Assembly: GCA_028290465.1 (NCBI GenBank) | Contig: JAQGJU010000082.1 | Coordinates: 1 to 45,740 of the forward strand | DNA: 45,740 bases | Reading direction: 5' to 3' | Source: Xanthobacteraceae bacterium | Lineage (GTDB): Bacteria > Pseudomonadota > Alphaproteobacteria > Rhizobiales > Xanthobacteraceae | Shown: positions 43,965 to 45,740 of the stretch, one piece after another | How the letters are laid out: the number at the start of each line of letters is the position of its first letter | Position numbering within the stretch: the first letter of the stretch is position 1 | Program-made: the position numbers and the translations under genes | The notes under the pieces: model-generated | Databases searched by the model: none | What the model was told of the DNA's origin: nothing | Seen by the model: the letters and a program-made list of their open reading frames with translations, nothing else

Positions 43965-44605
43965 GACGCGCTCCCACGCCGGCCATTGATCGCAGCCGCG
44001 AGCAAGTCGGGCGCCAGCACTTGATTTTTGCCGTAGCGAACGATCGCCGCGTCCACGAGTTCGCCGGACACCTTGATGTCCGTGATCAGGGCGGCATCCA
44101 CCTCGCCCTCGACATCGTCGAAGGATTTGACCAACGGCGCGCCGACAAATCGAGGTAGACTCGAATTAGGATCGACCACCGCAACGATTGTGACCCCACC
44201 GTCGAGCGCGCAAATAGCGGCGATTTCGGCGACATCTGACGCTCCAACGAAAACGAACCGCGTCAGACCGCGGGCGCTGGCCTCAGCGAACACCGCCATG
44301 CAATCCTGCTTGGCTTGGCGAAACAGCGTCAGCGAACAAGACAGGTATTCAACAGCCAGACGGGATTTCTCGGCAAAACCGCGCGGCGTGAGGTAGTAGG
44401 CATAGCGACGCGCCGGCGCTTCGCGGATCTTGACCTGACCCTTCAGGACGCAACGCTTCATGTAGGCGTTGACGAGACCGAGCGCGATGCCGAGTTCGGA
44501 CGCGAGGCGGCGCTGGGATTTTTCCCCATCGCTCTCTACGGAACTGAGCAGACCCAGCATGATGCGGATCTTCTCCGTGTCCTCTTCCTTGACAACTCCA
44601 GCCAT
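43961..44605 (-). CDS. Winged-helix regulator with Rossmann-like C-terminal domain
   Basis: A 214-residue protein. Residues ~10-80 form a winged helix-turn-helix (SQRRLASELGIALGLVNAYMKRCVLKGQVKI, then YYLTPRGFAEKSRL as the wing). Residues ~105-205 are a Rossmann-like alpha/beta domain (RFVFVGASDVAEIAAICALDGGVTIVAVVDPNSSLPRFVGAPLV) resembling the nucleotide-binding domain of Rex or of sugar N-acetyltransferases of the PglD type. It might sense NAD(H) or a nucleotide sugar; the ligand is an inference. It is translationally coupled to the antiterminator. Two inverted repeats at 44638-44682 lie over its promoter, so autoregulation is likely. Confidence 0.85.
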   Translation of the reverse strand: MAGVVKEEDTEKIRIMLGLLSSVESDGEKSQRRLASELGIALGLVNAYMKRCVLKGQVKIREAPARRYAYYLTPRGFAEKSRLAVEYLSCSLTLFRQAKQDCMAVFAEASARGLTRFVFVGASDVAEIAAICALDGGVTIVAVVDPNSSLPRFVGAPLVKSFDDVEGEVDAALITDIKVSGELVDAAIVRYGKNQVLAPDLLAAAINGRRGSAS

Positions 44606-44628
44606 GAACCTGCCTTTTGCGAGCCTGG

Positions 44629-44658
44629 ACCGTAGAGCGTTCGCGGCATGAACGTCAA
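44629..44658 (-). promoter_or_regulatory. Probable promoter of the regulator-antiterminator operon
   Basis: On the minus strand TTGACG (44658-44653) and TACGGT (44634-44629) are separated by 18 bases. The -35 box is good and the -10 box is weak. It would start transcription a short way ahead of the ATG at 44605. One of the two palindromes fills the spacer. Confidence 0.45.
44638..44654. promoter_or_regulatory. Operator-like palindrome 1, CGTTC-N7-GAACG
   Basis: The 17-base site CGTTCGCGGCATGAACG has perfect 5-bp arms. It lies between the putative -35 and -10 boxes of the winged-helix gene, a repressor position. It has the same length and outer arms as palindrome 2, 28 bases away. Confidence 0.55.
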
Positions 44659-44665
44659 GCGAAAA

Positions 44666-44682
44666 CGTTCACACGGTGAACG
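44666..44682. promoter_or_regulatory. Operator-like palindrome 2, CGTTCAC-ACG-GTGAACG
   Basis: A 17-base site with perfect 7-bp arms and a 3-base centre, just upstream of the putative -35 box. It shares CGTTC-N7-GAACG with palindrome 1. It is also 79 bases ahead of the divergent methyltransferase gene, so it could control both directions. Confidence 0.6.
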
Positions 44683-44760
44683 CCATTAAGTTGTTGAAAT
44701 ACATTAATAATATTACGCGATAGCGAGCGGAACACAGCGCTATCCTGGCGGAGAATGCGA

Positions 44761-45615
44761 ATGTCCCAGACATGCCCGGTATGCCATAGCTCCCGCTGCG
44801 CGACCAAAAAGACGGTCAGCAAATATACCATTTGGGAATGCAGGGATTGCGGCCTGTTCTGGGTGCCGGGGGTCGGCGAGGCTGAACTCGCCGATTTTTA
44901 TAGCAGCGCCTATTTCAGCGGGTCACAGGAGTTCGGCTACGGCGACTACCTGAAGACCGAAAAAGTCCAGAGGCTGAACGCCGTAAATTTGCTCGGGACG
45001 ATCGCGAACCATTCCCGTGCAAACGGCGGCTTGGCGAAATCCAAACTCCTCGATGTTGGATGCGCCTATGGCTTTCTGGTCGACGAGGCCTGCAAGGCAG
45101 GCGCGGAAGCCGAAGGCGTCGACTATTCCGAGAGCGCCAGCCGCTATGCTCAGACTGTGCTGGGCCGTAAGGTCACGTTAGGAAACCTGCATGCCATAAA
45201 TTTTCCAGCCGAACATTTCGATGCCGTGACCAGCGTGGGCTCGATCGAGCACTTGAACGATCCGGTCGCGATGGTCGAGGAAATAGCGCGCATCACCAAG
45301 CCTGGCGGCCTGTTCGTCGTCACGACACTCAACACAAAATCCCTGATCCGGATATTCCGGTTCAAGCCGCCGGAACATCTGTATTATTTTTCTCATCGCA
45401 GCTTGGCCCTGCTGCTTGAAAGCAAAGGGTTCGCCGTCGAGAGCGTTAAAGCCTATTTGGCCAATCATGCCCTCGGCGAAGCTGTCGGCCTGCTGTTAAA
45501 GGCGCTGTTTGGGCCCCGCATCAATATCAAGCCGCTGATCGAGCGAATGCCTTGGAAACAGATGAATCTGCCCCTGCCGAACAACGAGATGCTGATGGTC
45601 GCGCGCAAACGCTAG
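44761..45615 (+). CDS. Class I SAM-dependent methyltransferase with N-terminal zinc-ribbon
   Basis: A 284-residue protein. The N-terminus has two Cys pairs (C5-P-V-C8 and C27-R-D-C30) forming a probable zinc ribbon, as in sugar and LPS methyltransferases with a putative zinc-binding domain. The SAM-binding motif I is KLLDVGCAYGFLVDEA, later EGVDYSESASRYAQ and FDAVTSVGSIEHLNDP. The C-terminal GGLFVVTTLNT and HLYYFSHRSLALLLESKGF are typical. The ATG at 44761 is chosen because GGAG lies seven bases ahead; an ATG two codons earlier (44755) is too close to it. It is divergent from the regulator and its stop codon lies within the start of a palindromic repeat. Confidence 0.88.
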   Translation: MSQTCPVCHSSRCATKKTVSKYTIWECRDCGLFWVPGVGEAELADFYSSAYFSGSQEFGYGDYLKTEKVQRLNAVNLLGTIANHSRANGGLAKSKLLDVGCAYGFLVDEACKAGAEAEGVDYSESASRYAQTVLGRKVTLGNLHAINFPAEHFDAVTSVGSIEHLNDPVAMVEEIARITKPGGLFVVTTLNTKSLIRIFRFKPPEHLYYFSHRSLALLLESKGFAVESVKAYLANHALGEAVGLLLKALFGPRINIKPLIERMPWKQMNLPLPNNEMLMVARKR

Positions 45616-45725
45616 AGCGTTTTCACGTGAAGTGGTATCCACTTCACGAAGAAAACGCGTCTGTCTAAACATTTAGAGCGCGTCCGGACGCAAAACCGGT
45701 GTCCACTTTTGCTGGACGCGCTCTA
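45613..45725 (+). repeat. Palindromic intergenic repeat, copy C
   Basis: A 113-bp copy of the family, same orientation as 4813-4963. Its complementary ends are TAGAGCG and CGCTCTA. It contains GAAGTGGTATCCACTTC and GGACGCGCTC. The first three bases (TAG) are the stop codon of the preceding methyltransferase gene. Confidence 0.88.
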
Positions 45726-45740
45726 ACAGCTCGCGCCATC

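Noticed and set aside
44694-44723. Promoter for the divergent methyltransferase (TTGAAA with CGATAG)
   Set aside because: The -35 match is fair, but the -10 match and spacing are poor in an AT-rich stretch; not strong enough to list.

Overview
The window is GC-rich chromosomal DNA from an alphaproteobacterium, most likely of the order Hyphomicrobiales (Bradyrhizobium/Rhodopseudomonas/Pseudolabrys-like). The evidence is the style of the proteins, a GnnA/GnnB pair of the kind that makes 2,3-diamino sugars for lipid A, and three copies of a ~115 bp palindromic intergenic repeat of a type common in that group. The assignment is an inference from sequence character only.

1-18 kb is mostly housekeeping and redox genes. 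A TPP-riboswitch thiamin salvage operon (thiM-thiE-thiD, minus strand, running off the left end) is followed by a stand-alone Lrp ligand-domain protein, a metallo-beta-lactamase-fold hydrolase and an EamA transporter. Next come a membrane-anchored diheme cytochrome c, a cytochrome c' family protein and a form-II CoxL-like molybdenum hydroxylase subunit with no CoxS/CoxM partner. Then follow a large-subunit catalase, a two-gene RND efflux system, and murJ.

16.7-45.6 kb is almost entirely a surface-polysaccharide locus, nearly all on the minus strand and read from ~44.6 kb down to 18.2 kb. At its head is a winged-helix regulator with a Rossmann-like C-terminus. Two CGTTC-N7-GAACG palindromes lie over its promoter. 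It overlaps a NusG/RfaH-like antiterminator. The leader of the next gene contains a close match to the enterobacterial ops element. There follow a large putative glycosyltransferase, a PhyH-type dioxygenase, an ABC O-antigen exporter (Wzm/Wzt with a C-terminal substrate domain), an acyltransferase, RmlB, RmlA, a glycosyltransferase, an FdtA-type 3,4-ketoisomerase, a TIGR04325 methyltransferase, an FdtB-type aminotransferase and a glycosyltransferase. RmlC and RmlD are absent, so the dTDP branch should end in a 3-amino-3,6-dideoxyhexose and not in rhamnose.

A second block (29.7 to 18.2 kb) has a GT2 enzyme, an AsnB-type amidotransferase, a UDP-sugar 6-dehydrogenase, a UDP-glucuronate 4-epimerase-like enzyme, Gmd, Fcl, a GT4 enzyme, a transaldolase and GnnA/GnnB. 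ManC lies convergent at the far end. ManC, Gmd and Fcl would make GDP-L-fucose, but gmd carries an in-frame amber codon at codon 236. The picture is an ABC-transporter-dependent heteropolysaccharide (O-antigen or capsule) with amino-deoxy, uronic and possibly fucose residues. It appears to be controlled at initiation by the winged-helix protein and at elongation by the NusG paralogue.
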